Shown: piece after piece, positions 33,447 to 43,007 of the stretch | How the letters are laid out: the number at the start of each line of letters is the position of its first letter | Numbering within the stretch: position 1 is the stretch's first letter | Origin: Anaerostipes sp. | GTDB lineage: Bacteria > Bacillota > Clostridia > Lachnospirales > Lachnospiraceae | DNA length: 64,000 nucleotides | Direction of reading: 5' to 3' | Assembly: GCA_028704435.1 (NCBI GenBank) | Contig: JAQWFL010000012.1 | Coordinates: forward strand, 1 to 64,000 | Translations under genes and position numbers: made by a program | Notes under the pieces: generated by a model | What the model saw: the letters and a program-made list of their open reading frames with translations, nothing else | Database searches by the model: none | Told to the model about the DNA's origin: nothing

Positions 33447-34580
33447 CTAGGATAGATATTTTCGAATATAAAAAGCTAGTTGGTATTGAAATTTTTGCTC
33501 TGGACTGTCAAAGGATTCGCCAAGAATTTGGCGTATTTTTTTCATACGATAATTAATAGTATTACGATGGGTATAAAGCTTATCTGCCACGGCTTTGATA
33601 CTACCATCTTCTAATAGGTAAAGTTCTAAAGTTTTCATTAGATTGCTATGATGTAATTTGTCTTGGGTTTCTAATGTTCCAAGTCGATTTTTATATAACG
33701 TTTTTAAAAACTCCCTATCATCGACTTGAAAGAGGATTTGGTAGACACCAAGTTGTTCAAAGAAGACGATGGTTTGATTTGATTTTTTTGCTTGAGATAA
33801 AGCAAAGTTACTTTCACGATAACAATCACGAAGTTTTGTTAAATCATGAGCTGTGTTTCCAATTCCAATGACAAGTGGTAGGTTGCTTTGTAGAATGACT
33901 TCAATTAAATCATTTAAGCAAACCTCGCTAGTTCCATAAAAAACAACAGTCAGGGTATTATCCCGTAGAAAATGAAGATATTTCGCACGTGTTCGGTTTA
34001 GTTGCCTTTCAAGGAGATGCACTTGAAAATCGGATAGAATTCCATCACTGTTTTGAATAGTTACTACATTATAAAGGTCATACTCGGAAATTTGATAATC
34101 ATTTAAAATATTTCGATAATGAGAGTACTGAATTGGATCAAAGATAATTCCTTGAATTGCAGATGTAATACTATCAATACGATAATTGTTTTGGAATAAA
34201 CGGTTGCAGTAATCATGCATAATATCAGCAAGGTGAATTTCCCAAGGCATTAAGAATAAAGGAAGGTCGTTATGGTCACATAAGCTAATAATATCAGAAG
34301 TAATATCCTTTTCTTTAATATAGCGTCCTGTATTAATAATCAATCCACTAATGTTATTATCTACAAGAGATTCAATAAAGTGGAATAGCCAGTTATCACC
34401 TGTGGCAGTAAGACCGGTAATAATGATAAGTTCATTTCCACGAAGAAATTCATTGGTATCGATGTCTTCAGTATATTGAACCCAAGTAATGACCCGATCC
34501 ATTCCAGGAGCTCCTGCAACAAGGTTAAGCTTATATTCGTCCTTTGTACTTTTGTATAAATTTTCCAATGAAATTGCCAT
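33447..34580 (-). CDS. PucR-family transcriptional regulator
   Basis: A 377-aa regulator. Residues about 1-125 are the PucR N-terminal domain (LNLVAGAPGMDRVITWVQYTE), the middle is a GGDEF-like/CdaR domain (about 150-290) and the C-terminal 60 residues are the HTH_30 domain (SIKAVADKLYTHRNTINYRMKKI). PucR proteins activate catabolic operons for purines, amino acids or related nitrogen sources. It is divergent from a polar amino-acid ABC importer and an aminotransferase, the likely targets. On the minus strand AAAGGAGAA precedes the ATG. Confidence 0.9.
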   Translation of the reverse strand: MAISLENLYKSTKDEYKLNLVAGAPGMDRVITWVQYTEDIDTNEFLRGNELIIITGLTATGDNWLFHFIESLVDNNISGLIINTGRYIKEKDITSDIISLCDHNDLPLFLMPWEIHLADIMHDYCNRLFQNNYRIDSITSAIQGIIFDPIQYSHYRNILNDYQISEYDLYNVVTIQNSDGILSDFQVHLLERQLNRTRAKYLHFLRDNTLTVVFYGTSEVCLNDLIEVILQSNLPLVIGIGNTAHDLTKLRDCYRESNFALSQAKKSNQTIVFFEQLGVYQILFQVDDREFLKTLYKNRLGTLETQDKLHHSNLMKTLELYLLEDGSIKAVADKLYTHRNTINYRMKKIRQILGESFDSPEQKFQYQLAFYIRKYLS

Positions 34581-34728
34581 GGTATTCTCCTTTTATATTA
34601 AATGTGAAATTAATTTAATTCTATCTTACTCCCATATTTTTTGTATGTCTAGCACAAAAAACTCTTGTTTTTTTGGATATGATGGATATAGGCACTTGAA
34701 AAACTCTGTGGTATGATTAGTCCAAGTA

Positions 34729-34783
34729 AAAAAAGAGCTCATAGCAAAGACGCTATTTATAAGTCTAGCTGTGAGTTCTTTTT
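34729..34783 (+). terminator. Terminator-like hairpin in the ABC leader
   Basis: AAAAAGAGCTCATAGC pairs with GCTGTGAGTTCTTTTT (two G-T or mismatch positions), about 22-nt loop, then T5. Confidence 0.65.
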
Positions 34784-34847
34784 AATTCCAGGAAGTGTCG
34801 CGGCAATTTGGAAACTTACAATATAATATGATGAGATAGAATAGTAC

Positions 34848-34882
34848 AAAGGCGTACATCAAAATATTGATGTGCGTCTTTT
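34848..34882 (+). terminator. Second terminator-like hairpin in the ABC leader
   Basis: AAAGGCGTACATCAA pairs with TTGATGTGCGTCTTT, followed by TTTG. It sits 28 nt before the ATP-binding gene, so it could be an attenuator, or the end of a small unnoticed RNA. Confidence 0.6.
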
Positions 34883-34909
34883 GAATTTTACTAAAAAGGG
34901 AGGAAACTT

Positions 34910-35632
34910 ATGCTTAATATAAAGAAATTGAAAAAAAGCTTCGGGAATTTAGAAGTTTTAAAAGATATCTCTTTACTAGTGGAGCAAGGAGAGGTGGTTA
35001 CAATCATTGGACCATCTGGATCAGGGAAAAGTACATTTTTGAGATGTATGAATTTACTTGAAAGACCAACTGGAGGAGAGATTTTCTATAAAGGAAGTAA
35101 TATTTGCGACGTGACATTTCAACCTGAAAAATATAGAAAAGAAGTGGGCATGGTATTCCAAAGATTTAATTTGTTCCCAATGCACACCGTACTTGAAAAT
35201 GTTACATATGCACCTATTCACTTAAAGAAAGTAAAAAAAGAAGTTGCAAAAAAAGAAGGGTTAGAATTACTAGATAAAGTAGGATTAAAAGATAAAGCCA
35301 ATGTATATCCAAACACATTATCTGGAGGGCAGCAACAACGTGTGGCAATTGCAAGAGCACTTGCAATGAATCCACAAATGTTACTATTCGATGAGCCAAC
35401 TTCAGCACTTGATCCTGAGCTTGTAGGAGAAGTACTTGAAGTAATGAAGAAGCTGGCAAAAGATGGAATGACCATGGTAGTTGTAACACATGAGATGGAA
35501 TTTGCGAGAGATGTTTCAGATCGTGTCATTTTCATGGCAGATGGTTACATTGTGGAGGAAGGTGCTCCAAATGAAATCTTCACAAACCCTAAAAACCAAA
35601 GAACGAAAGATTTTCTTTCTAGAGTATTATAG
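34910..35632 (+). CDS. Polar amino-acid ABC transporter, ATP-binding protein
   Basis: A 240-aa GlnQ/ArtP-type ATPase. Walker [11 protein letters not shown]-loop [10 protein letters not shown], signature [15 protein letters not shown], Walker [14 protein letters not shown] and the H-loop TH are all intact. ATG 34910 follows AAAGGGAGGAAAC. It is the first of three transporter genes (ATPase, permease, binding protein), each separated by short gaps, followed by an aminotransferase. Substrate probably a polar amino acid such as glutamine, arginine or a relative. Confidence 0.93.
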   Translation: MLNIKKLKKSFGNLEVLKDISLLVEQGEVVTIIGPSGSGKSTFLRCMNLLERPTGGEIFYKGSNICDVTFQPEKYRKEVGMVFQRFNLFPMHTVLENVTYAPIHLKKVKKEVAKKEGLELLDKVGLKDKANVYPNTLSGGQQQRVAIARALAMNPQMLLFDEPTSALDPELVGEVLEVMKKLAKDGMTMVVVTHEMEFARDVSDRVIFMADGYIVEEGAPNEIFTNPKNQRTKDFLSRVL

Positions 35633-35643
35633 GAGGTACTGTT

Positions 35644-36345
35644 ATGGAAGTGTTAAATTCACTAGATTTTTCTACCGCATGGGCGGGATTATATCCTACA
35701 TTATTAGAGGGGTTTGGAGTTGTAATACAAGCAACGGTTATGGGATTTATACTAGCTTTAATACTTGGAATTTTAGTTGCTATTGGTCGTATATCAAAGT
35801 ATAAAGTATTAAATGGAGTTCTAGTATTTATTATAGAAATTATTCGTGGAACACCACTACTTGTTCAATTAGTTTATATGTACTATGTAGTGCCACTGTT
35901 ATTAACAATTATTGCCTCATTCTTTGGATTTGAACAACAAATTCAAATTGATGCTTTGACAGCAGGTATTGTTGGTTTAGGTGTCAATTATGGAGCTTAC
36001 TTATCAGAAGTATTTCGTTCGGCAATTATTTCCATTGACGTAGGACAAACAGAAGCTGCACTTGCTTTAGGATTTACAGGGAAACAGACATTATTAAGAA
36101 TTATAATGCCTCAAGCGTTTAAAAATGCAGTGCCAACATTAGGAAACTATTTAGTTATGATGGTAAAAGACACCTCATTGTTAGCATATATTACAGTTGC
36201 TGAATTACTACTTAGAACAAAAGCATATACATCTCAAACATTCTTAACCATTGAATCTTATACGATTCTAGCAGGGGCATATTTAGTTATTAGTGTTCCA
36301 TTATCACAATTAGTACGAATCATTGAGAAAAAAATGAAAAGATAG
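35644..36345 (+). CDS. Polar amino-acid ABC transporter, permease
   Basis: A 233-aa permease of the HisM/GlnP type with about five helices. The EAA loop, ALALGFTGKQTLLRIIMPQA, is the contact with the ATPase, and VIEIIRGTPLLVQL is the family signature. ATG 35644 follows TAGGAGGTAC, 11 nt after the ATPase stop. A single permease gene implies a homodimeric channel. Confidence 0.93.
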   Translation: MEVLNSLDFSTAWAGLYPTLLEGFGVVIQATVMGFILALILGILVAIGRISKYKVLNGVLVFIIEIIRGTPLLVQLVYMYYVVPLLLTIIASFFGFEQQIQIDALTAGIVGLGVNYGAYLSEVFRSAIISIDVGQTEAALALGFTGKQTLLRIIMPQAFKNAVPTLGNYLVMMVKDTSLLAYITVAELLLRTKAYTSQTFLTIESYTILAGAYLVISVPLSQLVRIIEKKMKR

Positions 36346-36405
36346 ATAGTTATATCTTTTGTATATGAAAATGATAACCAAAGACAGAATGAAAGGAAGG
36401 TTTTT

Positions 36406-37317
36406 ATGAGAAAATCAAAGAAAAAATTAGGTGCTGTGTTACTATGTACAGCAATACTAGCAACTTGCATGACAGGATGTGGATCAAAATCATCGGATTC
36501 ATCTGGAAAGACAGATAGTGCAAAGTTAGTTGTAAAAGAAGAAGATAGAAGTGATACATTAAAGAGTATTATTAAAAAGGGAACATTAGTTGTAGGTTCA
36601 TCTAATGATGCACCATTTGCATATTTAGATAGTTCAAGCAATGAATTTGTAGGACTGGATGCAGACATTATTCGTGAGATTGCTGCTCGCTTAGGTATCC
36701 CTAAAGTAGAAATGAAAGAAGTTGCATTTGATAATTTAATCGTTGAACTAAACAATAAGTCAATTGATATGGTTACAGATGCTATGTATATCAAAGATGA
36801 AAGACTACAAAAAGCTTACTTTACAGATGTATGGTACAAAGAAGGGGAAGCTTTAGTTGTAAAGAAAGATTCTGATATTGATGGGAAAGATGCCCTAAAA
36901 GGAAAGGTTGTTGGTGGTCAAACAGGGACAGCATTTTTAGAGTTAGCACAACAATGGCAAAAAGATGGTTACGTAAAGGAAGTGAAAGTTTTCAATAGCC
37001 AATCAGAGTTAATGACAGCAGTCAATACTGGAAAGGTTGAAGCTTGTGTAACAGATGGTATTGTTGCATCTTACACATTACAACAAAATAAGAAGTTAGA
37101 TCTTAAAGTAGTATCTCCATATGATGCAGAAGCATCAGGTCAAATCGGAGCAGCAATTCGCTTTGAAGATAAAAAATTCTTAGATGAAGTAAACACAGCT
37201 CTTAACAGTATGAAAAAAGACGGAACATTAAAGAAAATCTTAAAAGACAACTATGGTCTTGGAGATGACTACTATGTAAACGAAGAAGATGGAGCAACAA
37301 AGAACGTAGCAAAATAA
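36406..37317 (+). CDS. Amino-acid ABC transporter, solute-binding lipoprotein
   Basis: A 303-aa family 3 solute-binding protein. Signal with lipobox and acylated Cys25 (CMTGC), then a Ser/Asp linker and the SBP_bac_3 domain: GTLVVGSSNDAPFAY, FVGLDADIIREIAARL, and the hinge segment VGGQTGTAF. A Lys-rich acidic tail ends the protein. ATG 36406 follows GAAAGGAAGG. Context (ATPase and permease just before, aminotransferase just after) fits an amino-acid importer. Ligand cannot be fixed from sequence. Confidence 0.92.
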   Translation: MRKSKKKLGAVLLCTAILATCMTGCGSKSSDSSGKTDSAKLVVKEEDRSDTLKSIIKKGTLVVGSSNDAPFAYLDSSSNEFVGLDADIIREIAARLGIPKVEMKEVAFDNLIVELNNKSIDMVTDAMYIKDERLQKAYFTDVWYKEGEALVVKKDSDIDGKDALKGKVVGGQTGTAFLELAQQWQKDGYVKEVKVFNSQSELMTAVNTGKVEACVTDGIVASYTLQQNKKLDLKVVSPYDAEASGQIGAAIRFEDKKFLDEVNTALNSMKKDGTLKKILKDNYGLGDDYYVNEEDGATKNVAK

Positions 37318-37332
37318 GAAGGAATAGAATTT

Positions 37333-38637
37333 ATGGAAAAATATCAATTGAAACACTCAAAGAAGTTGTATGAAACACTACATGAAACTTTGGTTGGTGA
37401 TGTTGCTAGTTCCTTCCACAAGGTACCTTACCGTGAGTTTCCAATTGTAATGACTCATGGGAAAGGTTCCAAATTATATGACGTAGATGGAAATGAATAT
37501 ATAGATTATATTTTGGGACTTGGACCAATGGTTTTGGGACACGCCCCCTCTGTGTTAAATAAAAGTGTGGAAGAACAACTAAAGAAAGGAACACATTTTT
37601 CTGCACCCACAGTTGATACGATTCATTTAACTCAAAAAATAATTGATATTATCCCAAGTGCAGAAATGGTATGTTATCAAAATTCAGGAACGGAAGCTAA
37701 TATGTTAGCTTTTCGAATTGCCAGAGCATATACCGGAAAGAAAAAAATTATAAAATTTGAGGGGCAGTATCATGGATGGTCTGATGAAGAGAAGATTACC
37801 ATTGATGCAAAATCGGCCAAAGAACTTGGATCAAGGGAAAATCCAAATAAAATATTATCTTCTAAAGGTCAAAAAGATGATAGTGGAAAAGATATGATTA
37901 TTGTGCCGTGGAATGACTTTGATAGGATTGAATCTATTGTAAAGGCAAATGAAAATGATATTGCAGGAATTATTATGGAACCAATTATGTGTGATTCTGG
38001 TCCCATTTTACCCAAAGTAGAATATTTAGAAAAAATTCGTGCATTTACAAAAGAAAAAGATATTGTTTTGATTTTTGATGAGGTTATTACAGGATTTCGA
38101 GTAAGTCTTTCAGGGGCCCAAGGATATTATGGGATTACACCAGATGTAACGGTGCTTGCAAAAGCCATTGCTGGAGGATATTCATTTGCAGCAGTGGTAG
38201 GAAAGAAAGAAATTATGAATTGTGGAGTTACAGTATCAGGAACGTTCAATGGGAATCCTCTTGGAACTGCGGCGGCACTTGCGACTATCCATGAGTTAGA
38301 ACAACCAGGTGTTTATGAGCGTCTAGATGAGGTGGCAGATTTATTTATCAATGGATTTTTGGATTTGTGCAAAAAATATAAGATCAAGGCATTTGCAACT
38401 CATATGGGAAGTATTATTATTTTCTATTTTGGTTATGAAAAATCTCCAGATGATTTTAGAGATTGGCTAGAGAGTGGTGATTTTAATTTCTATGAAAAGT
38501 TTGTTAAGGCGTGTGAGGAATATGGAGTTCGATTTACCAGTCGAAGAGGGCGACAGTATATTTCAACGGCTCATACAAAAGAAGATATGAAAAGAACCCT
38601 AGAAGTCATTGACATTGTATTTCGTGAGATAAAATAA
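37333..38637 (+). CDS. Class III aminotransferase, glutamate-1-semialdehyde aminomutase-like
   Basis: A 434-aa PLP enzyme of the class III family close to HemL. NSGTEANMLAFRIARAYTGK binds cofactor phosphate, FDEVITGFR holds the PLP Asp, and LAKAIAGGYSFAAVVG carries the Schiff-base Lys. No haem genes are nearby: it follows an amino-acid importer and ends its operon, so it more likely transaminates or mutates the imported amino acid than serving tetrapyrrole synthesis. ATG 37333 follows GAAGGAATAG. The long insert around residues 160-190 (rich in Lys/Asp) is longer than in HemL. Confidence 0.8.
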   Translation: MEKYQLKHSKKLYETLHETLVGDVASSFHKVPYREFPIVMTHGKGSKLYDVDGNEYIDYILGLGPMVLGHAPSVLNKSVEEQLKKGTHFSAPTVDTIHLTQKIIDIIPSAEMVCYQNSGTEANMLAFRIARAYTGKKKIIKFEGQYHGWSDEEKITIDAKSAKELGSRENPNKILSSKGQKDDSGKDMIIVPWNDFDRIESIVKANENDIAGIIMEPIMCDSGPILPKVEYLEKIRAFTKEKDIVLIFDEVITGFRVSLSGAQGYYGITPDVTVLAKAIAGGYSFAAVVGKKEIMNCGVTVSGTFNGNPLGTAAALATIHELEQPGVYERLDEVADLFINGFLDLCKKYKIKAFATHMGSIIIFYFGYEKSPDDFRDWLESGDFNFYEKFVKACEEYGVRFTSRRGRQYISTAHTKEDMKRTLEVIDIVFREIK

Positions 38638-38642
38638 TTAGG

Positions 38643-38686
38643 AGTACCTTGGATTTTAGAAAAATCTAAAATCCAAGGTACTTTTT
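38643..38686 (+). terminator. Terminator of the ABC-aminotransferase operon
   Basis: A perfect 18-bp stem (38643-38660 with 38665-38682), 4-nt loop, then T5. Confidence 0.92.
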
Positions 38687-38728
38687 ATGTTATTATAAAA
38701 GATAAGAAAAAGTAGAAGGGAGATTGGT

Positions 38729-39625
38729 ATGTTAATTGGTTCTCATGTTGGAATGAAAGGAAAAGAGATGCTTCTAGGATCCGTAAAAGAAGCTTTGTCA
38801 TACGGTGCCAATACGTTTATGGTGTACACTGGGGCACCACAAAATACAAGACGAAAAGATATTAGTGAATTAAAAATAGAGGAAGCAAAACAGTTGATGG
38901 AGGAGCAGGGAATTCATCAATTTGTAGTTCATGCTCCTTATATTATTAATCTTGGGAATTCCATAAAGCCAGAGACGTTTGAAATTGCAACACAGTTTTT
39001 AAAGTTAGAAATTTCAAGAACAGCGGCCATGGGAAGTGATACTTTGGTACTGCATCCAGGTGCTCATGTAGGAGCTGGAAGAGAAGCTGGAATTGCACAG
39101 ATTATAAAAGGAATTAATCAGGTGCTGACAAAAGACACTAAGGTAAATATTGCACTAGAAACCATGGCTGGAAAGGGAACTGAGATTGGAAGAAATTTTG
39201 ATGATCTAAAGGCTATTTATGATGGGGTTATCTATAACGATAAGCTTCGTGTATGTTTTGATACATGCCATGTGAATGATAGTGGAATGGATGTAGTGCA
39301 TGATTTTGACGGTGTGATAGATAATTTTGACAAAGCCATAGGTAAGAATCAAATTGCAGTTTTTCATCTCAATGATTCTAAGAATGTATTAGGTGCAGGA
39401 AAGGACCGTCATGAAAATATTGGATTTGGAGAACTTGGGTTTGACGCCATTTTACATGTAGTGAATCATGAAGATTTCAAAGAGGTTCCCAAGATTTTAG
39501 AAACTCCGTATGTTAAGCTGGAAGACACAAAAAAGTCTTTTCCACCTTACAAATATGAGATTGCCATGCTTCAAAGTGGAGTGTTTGATCCCAAATTAAA
39601 AGAAAAAATTCTGGAAGGAAAGTAA
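38729..39625 (+). CDS. nfo: Endonuclease IV
   Basis: A 298-aa apurinic/apyrimidinic endonuclease for base-excision repair, three-Zn TIM barrel. [12 protein letters not shown] at the start, [59 protein letters not shown] and the LETPY end hold the conserved His, Glu and Asp ligands. Length is normal. ATG 38729 follows AGAAGGGAGATTG. An MBL-fold gene starts 1 nt after its stop, implying coupling, and probably the next genes share the transcript. Confidence 0.95.
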   Translation: MLIGSHVGMKGKEMLLGSVKEALSYGANTFMVYTGAPQNTRRKDISELKIEEAKQLMEEQGIHQFVVHAPYIINLGNSIKPETFEIATQFLKLEISRTAAMGSDTLVLHPGAHVGAGREAGIAQIIKGINQVLTKDTKVNIALETMAGKGTEIGRNFDDLKAIYDGVIYNDKLRVCFDTCHVNDSGMDVVHDFDGVIDNFDKAIGKNQIAVFHLNDSKNVLGAGKDRHENIGFGELGFDAILHVVNHEDFKEVPKILETPYVKLEDTKKSFPPYKYEIAMLQSGVFDPKLKEKILEGK

Positions 39626-39626
39626 A

Positions 39627-40310
39627 ATGAAAATTACATTTATAGAACATAGTGGTTTTATGGTTGAAATGGATTCTTGTATTTTAATGTTCGACTATTA
39701 TCAGGGAGAGATTCCAAAGGTAAGTACGAACAAGCCGTTTTATGTGTTTGCATCTCATGCACACCATGATCATTTTAATCAGGAAATTTTGAAATTAGAA
39801 CAAGATTATCCAAAGATTCAATATATTTTATCAGATGATATTAAAGTGAGGGATGGAGACAATCGGAATTTTATTGGAGTGCATGAGACATTAACTGTAG
39901 GAGATGTGAAGGTGGAAACTTTGCTATCTACAGATGAAGGAGTTGCATTTTTTGTAACTGTGGAAGATAAAAATATTTATCATGCTGGAGATTTAAACTG
40001 GTGGCACTGGAATGGAGAGCCAGAAGAAGATAATGTTTATATGGAGAAAACCTACAAAGAAGAATTAGACATAATAAAGGGAAGACATATTGATGTGGCA
40101 TTTGTTTTATTAGATCCAAGGCAAGAAGACAAATATTGTCTTGGAATGAATTATTTTATGGAAGAAGTAGGTGCTGATGTGGTATTTCCGATGCATGCAT
40201 TCGGAACCTATAAGATATCAAAGCATTATTTAAATTGTCAGGATGGAAGAGCATATCAAGGAATTGTACAGGAAATTACGGGTCCAGGACAGTGTTTTGA
40301 AATAGAATAG
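39627..40310 (+). CDS. MBL-fold metallohydrolase (UlaG-like)
   Basis: A 227-aa beta-lactamase-fold hydrolase. The metal motif HAHHDHF (HXHXDH), and YHAGDLNWWHWNG and MHAFGTY hold further ligands. The family includes UlaG and RNase-like members, so the substrate is open. It starts just after the endonuclease IV stop (ATG 39627), using GAAGGAAAG inside the previous gene as ribosome site. Likely cotranscribed with the phosphoesterase 13 nt later. Confidence 0.82.
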   Translation: MKITFIEHSGFMVEMDSCILMFDYYQGEIPKVSTNKPFYVFASHAHHDHFNQEILKLEQDYPKIQYILSDDIKVRDGDNRNFIGVHETLTVGDVKVETLLSTDEGVAFFVTVEDKNIYHAGDLNWWHWNGEPEEDNVYMEKTYKEELDIIKGRHIDVAFVLLDPRQEDKYCLGMNYFMEEVGADVVFPMHAFGTYKISKHYLNCQDGRAYQGIVQEITGPGQCFEIE

Positions 40311-40323
40311 AAAGGAAACACAT

Positions 40324-41508
40324 ATGATAGCTTTATTGTTAGCCCCCATATATCTTTTAGTAAATTATTATTTGGTTTGCCGAAGTATAAGCTGGATGAG
40401 TGCATGTACCAAACACTTTAAAAACAAAAAGATAAGGATTGCCTATGTGATTATCTATTCATTTGCATCTCTATCCCTTTTAATTGCCTTTATATTGCCT
40501 CAATCAAGGATTCAAAGGTTTTTTAAGATTGTTAGTAATTATTGGATTGGGACATTTTTTTATATAGTATTTTTTGTAGCAGTTGGAGATTTGGTTCGAA
40601 TTACTATTATGAAAAAAAGAGGTATGAAAAAGGGGGAGACGATATCCAAACGATTGTTTGTCACCGTTGGAACGTGCATTGCAGTGGGAGTCATTGCCTT
40701 TTCTGTATATGGAAGTATTCATGGAAGACATATATATAAAACAAAATATAGAATTACAGTGAATAAAAAAACCAAAACAAGACAATTGAAGGTTGTGTTG
40801 ATTGCAGATTTACATTTAGGGTACAGCATTGGAAATGAACAGATGAGGCAGATGGTTGATAAAATTAATCAAATGAATCCTGATATTGTCTGTGTGGCAG
40901 GGGATGTGTTTGACAATGATATTCGTGCAATTAAGAATGCAGATGAGACAGCAGATACTCTATCACAAATTCAAAGTAAATACGGAACTTATGTCAGTTG
41001 GGGAAACCATGATTTAGATGAGAAGATTTTGGCTGGATTTACCTTTAGTGGAAGAAAGAAATCTGCAGATACACCAATGATGAATTTTTTTAAAAAGTCT
41101 AATATGAAACTTCTTTCAGATCAAGGAGTTCTCATTAATGATGAATTTTATTTGGTTGGACGTCAGGATGCCGAGAGGGCAAGAAAAGTTTCCAATGGAA
41201 GGAAAACGCCAAAGGAACTACTTAAGAATCTGGATGTAGCCAAGCCAATTTTAGTCATGGATCATGAACCTAGTGAATTAGGTGAGCTTGCAAAGAGTGG
41301 TGTAGATGTAGATTTATCAGGTCATACCCATGATGGACAGATGTTCCCAGGTAATATCTTGACCAGACTTATGTGGGAAAATTCCTGTGGATACTTAAAA
41401 AAGGAAGATATGCAGTCCATTGTAACATCAGGAGTTGGTGTGTGGGGACCAGCTATGAGAGTTGGTACGAAAAGTGAAATTTGTGAAATCACCATTGATT
41501 TTAAATAG
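40324..41508 (+). CDS. Membrane-anchored metallophosphoesterase (YaeI/YkuE type)
   Basis: A 394-aa protein: about four hydrophobic helices in residues 1-140, then a calcineurin-like domain. LIADLHLGYS, VAGDVFDND, VSWGNHDLDE, MDHEPSELG and LSGHTHDGQMFPGN carry the metal ligands. Related YaeI/YkuE proteins cleave phosphate esters at the membrane, perhaps lipids such as UDP-DAG; here the target is unknown. ATG 40324 follows AAAGGAAACAC. It is in line with nfo, the MBL protein and Maf. Confidence 0.83.
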   Translation: MIALLLAPIYLLVNYYLVCRSISWMSACTKHFKNKKIRIAYVIIYSFASLSLLIAFILPQSRIQRFFKIVSNYWIGTFFYIVFFVAVGDLVRITIMKKRGMKKGETISKRLFVTVGTCIAVGVIAFSVYGSIHGRHIYKTKYRITVNKKTKTRQLKVVLIADLHLGYSIGNEQMRQMVDKINQMNPDIVCVAGDVFDNDIRAIKNADETADTLSQIQSKYGTYVSWGNHDLDEKILAGFTFSGRKKSADTPMMNFFKKSNMKLLSDQGVLINDEFYLVGRQDAERARKVSNGRKTPKELLKNLDVAKPILVMDHEPSELGELAKSGVDVDLSGHTHDGQMFPGNILTRLMWENSCGYLKKEDMQSIVTSGVGVWGPAMRVGTKSEICEITIDFK

Positions 41509-41520
41509 ACAGGAGTTAAG

Positions 41521-42075
41521 ATGAAAAAGATAATATTGGCCTCTGGATCACCAAGGAGAAGGGAAATCTTTTCCCAAGTTGGGTTGGAATTTCAGGTGAA
41601 ACCAAGCAAGGTAGAAGAAATAATTACAAAGAAAAAACCAGAAGAAGTTGTGATGGAATTATCTATGGAAAAAGCACGTGATATTGCTCAAAATGAGAAG
41701 AATGCCATTGTTGTGGGAGCAGACACTATTGTCTCATTTCAAGGAAATATTCTTGGAAAACCAGAGAATGAGGAAGAAGCGGCTGCTATGCTTTCTATGT
41801 TAAGTGGACAAACCCATCAGGTTTATACAGGTGTAACACTTGTTCAACAGGATAAGCAAGAGAGCTTTTTTGAGAAGACTGATGTTACTTTTTATGATTT
41901 GGAGCCAGAAGAAATTAAGAAATATATTGATACTAAGGACTGTATGGATAAAGCAGGAGCCTATGGGATTCAAGGATGTGCAGCAGGATTTATCCAAGGA
42001 ATATGTGGTGACTATTATAATGTAGTAGGATTTCCTATTGCGCATTTTTTACAAATTCTGAAAAAATTCAGGTGA
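41521..42075 (+). CDS. maf: Maf-family nucleoside triphosphate pyrophosphatase
   Basis: A 184-aa nucleotide house-cleaning enzyme that hydrolyses non-canonical or pyrimidine NTPs and slows septation. ASGSPRRREIFSQVG, the VVGADTIVSF strand, GKPENEEEA and LSGQTHQVYTGV are the Maf hallmarks. Length is normal. ATG 41521 follows CAGGAGTTAAG, 12 nt after the phosphoesterase stop. End of the nfo-to-maf gene run. Confidence 0.92.
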   Translation: MKKIILASGSPRRREIFSQVGLEFQVKPSKVEEIITKKKPEEVVMELSMEKARDIAQNEKNAIVVGADTIVSFQGNILGKPENEEEAAAMLSMLSGQTHQVYTGVTLVQQDKQESFFEKTDVTFYDLEPEEIKKYIDTKDCMDKAGAYGIQGCAAGFIQGICGDYYNVVGFPIAHFLQILKKFR

Positions 42076-42143
42076 AATCTCGACAACTGTGTATTCTTTT
42101 GTTATGATATGAGGGATTAGTGGATAAATAGAAAGGATAATAT

Positions 42144-43007
42144 ATGGGAAAAGTAGCAATTATTACAGATAGTAATAGTGGGATTACCCAGAAACAGGGA
42201 AAAGAGCTTGGTATTTATGTAGTGCCAATGCCGTTTTATATTGATGAAGAATTATTTTTTGAAGATATTACGTTAACACAGGAACAATTCTATGAAAAAC
42301 TTGGAGAAGATGCGGATATTAAGACATCCCAGCCGGCACCTGGTGATGTGATGGATTTATGGGATCAGATATTGAAAGAGTATGATGAGATTGTACATAT
42401 TCCAATGTCCAGTGGATTAAGTAGTTCTTGTGCAACTGCACAGATGCTTTCAGAAGATTATGATGGAAAAGTGTTTGTTGTGGATAATCAAAGAATTTCA
42501 GTGACCCAGCGCCAATCAGCATTGGATGCGTTTCGATACGCAAAAGAAGGTATGTCAGCCGAAGATATTAAGATAAAATTAGAACAGACAAAGTTTGATT
42601 CTAGAATTTATATTACAGTAGATTCATTGAAATATCTAAAAAAGGGTGGTCGTGTGACACCAGCAGCGGCAGCCATTGGATCTGTGCTAAACATTAAACC
42701 AGTGCTTCAGATTCGTGGTGAGAAGCTGGATGCTTTTGCAAAGACTAGAGGCATGAAAGTTGCAAAAAAGAAGATGTTAGCAGCAGTGGAAGCGGATTTG
42801 AAAGAATTTTTTCCTCATGGATATACCAAGGATGATGTGTATATGCAGTCAGCATATACAGGGGATGTTCAGGAAGCCAGAACATGGGGAGAAGAGATTC
42901 AAGCTAAGTTTCCAGGAATTGAATTTACGCAGGCTCCATTGTCTTTAAGTGTTGCATGCCATATTGGTGAGGGTGCATTGGCCATTGCCTGGACTAAGAG
43001 ATACTAA
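42144..43007 (+). CDS. DegV-family fatty-acid-binding protein
   Basis: A 287-aa DegV protein: AIITDSNSGITQKQGKEL, KTSQPAPGDV, HIPMSSGLSSSCATA and the C-terminal HIGEGALAIAW with the lipid carboxylate-binding His. DegV/FakB proteins bind fatty acids for FakA kinase. ATG 42144 follows GAAAGGATAA. Its stop overlaps the LysR gene end by 4 nt on the opposite strand, a convergent arrangement. No FakA gene is seen in the window. Confidence 0.92.
   Translation: MGKVAIITDSNSGITQKQGKELGIYVVPMPFYIDEELFFEDITLTQEQFYEKLGEDADIKTSQPAPGDVMDLWDQILKEYDEIVHIPMSSGLSSSCATAQMLSEDYDGKVFVVDNQRISVTQRQSALDAFRYAKEGMSAEDIKIKLEQTKFDSRIYITVDSLKYLKKGGRVTPAAAAIGSVLNIKPVLQIRGEKLDAFAKTRGMKVAKKKMLAAVEADLKEFFPHGYTKDDVYMQSAYTGDVQEARTWGEEIQAKFPGIEFTQAPLSLSVACHIGEGALAIAWTKRY

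Larger units (their letters stand above)
34581..34909 (+). other. Regulatory gap between the PucR and ABC transporter genes
   Basis: A 329-bp region with no gene. It holds two terminator-like hairpins (separate entries) and the sequence TATAATATGATG near 34821. No known riboswitch class was recognised. Confidence 0.5.

Noticed and set aside
37333-38637. HemL in haem synthesis
   Set aside because: Sequence is of the family, but no haem genes adjoin and it is transcribed with an amino-acid importer, so that role is not claimed.
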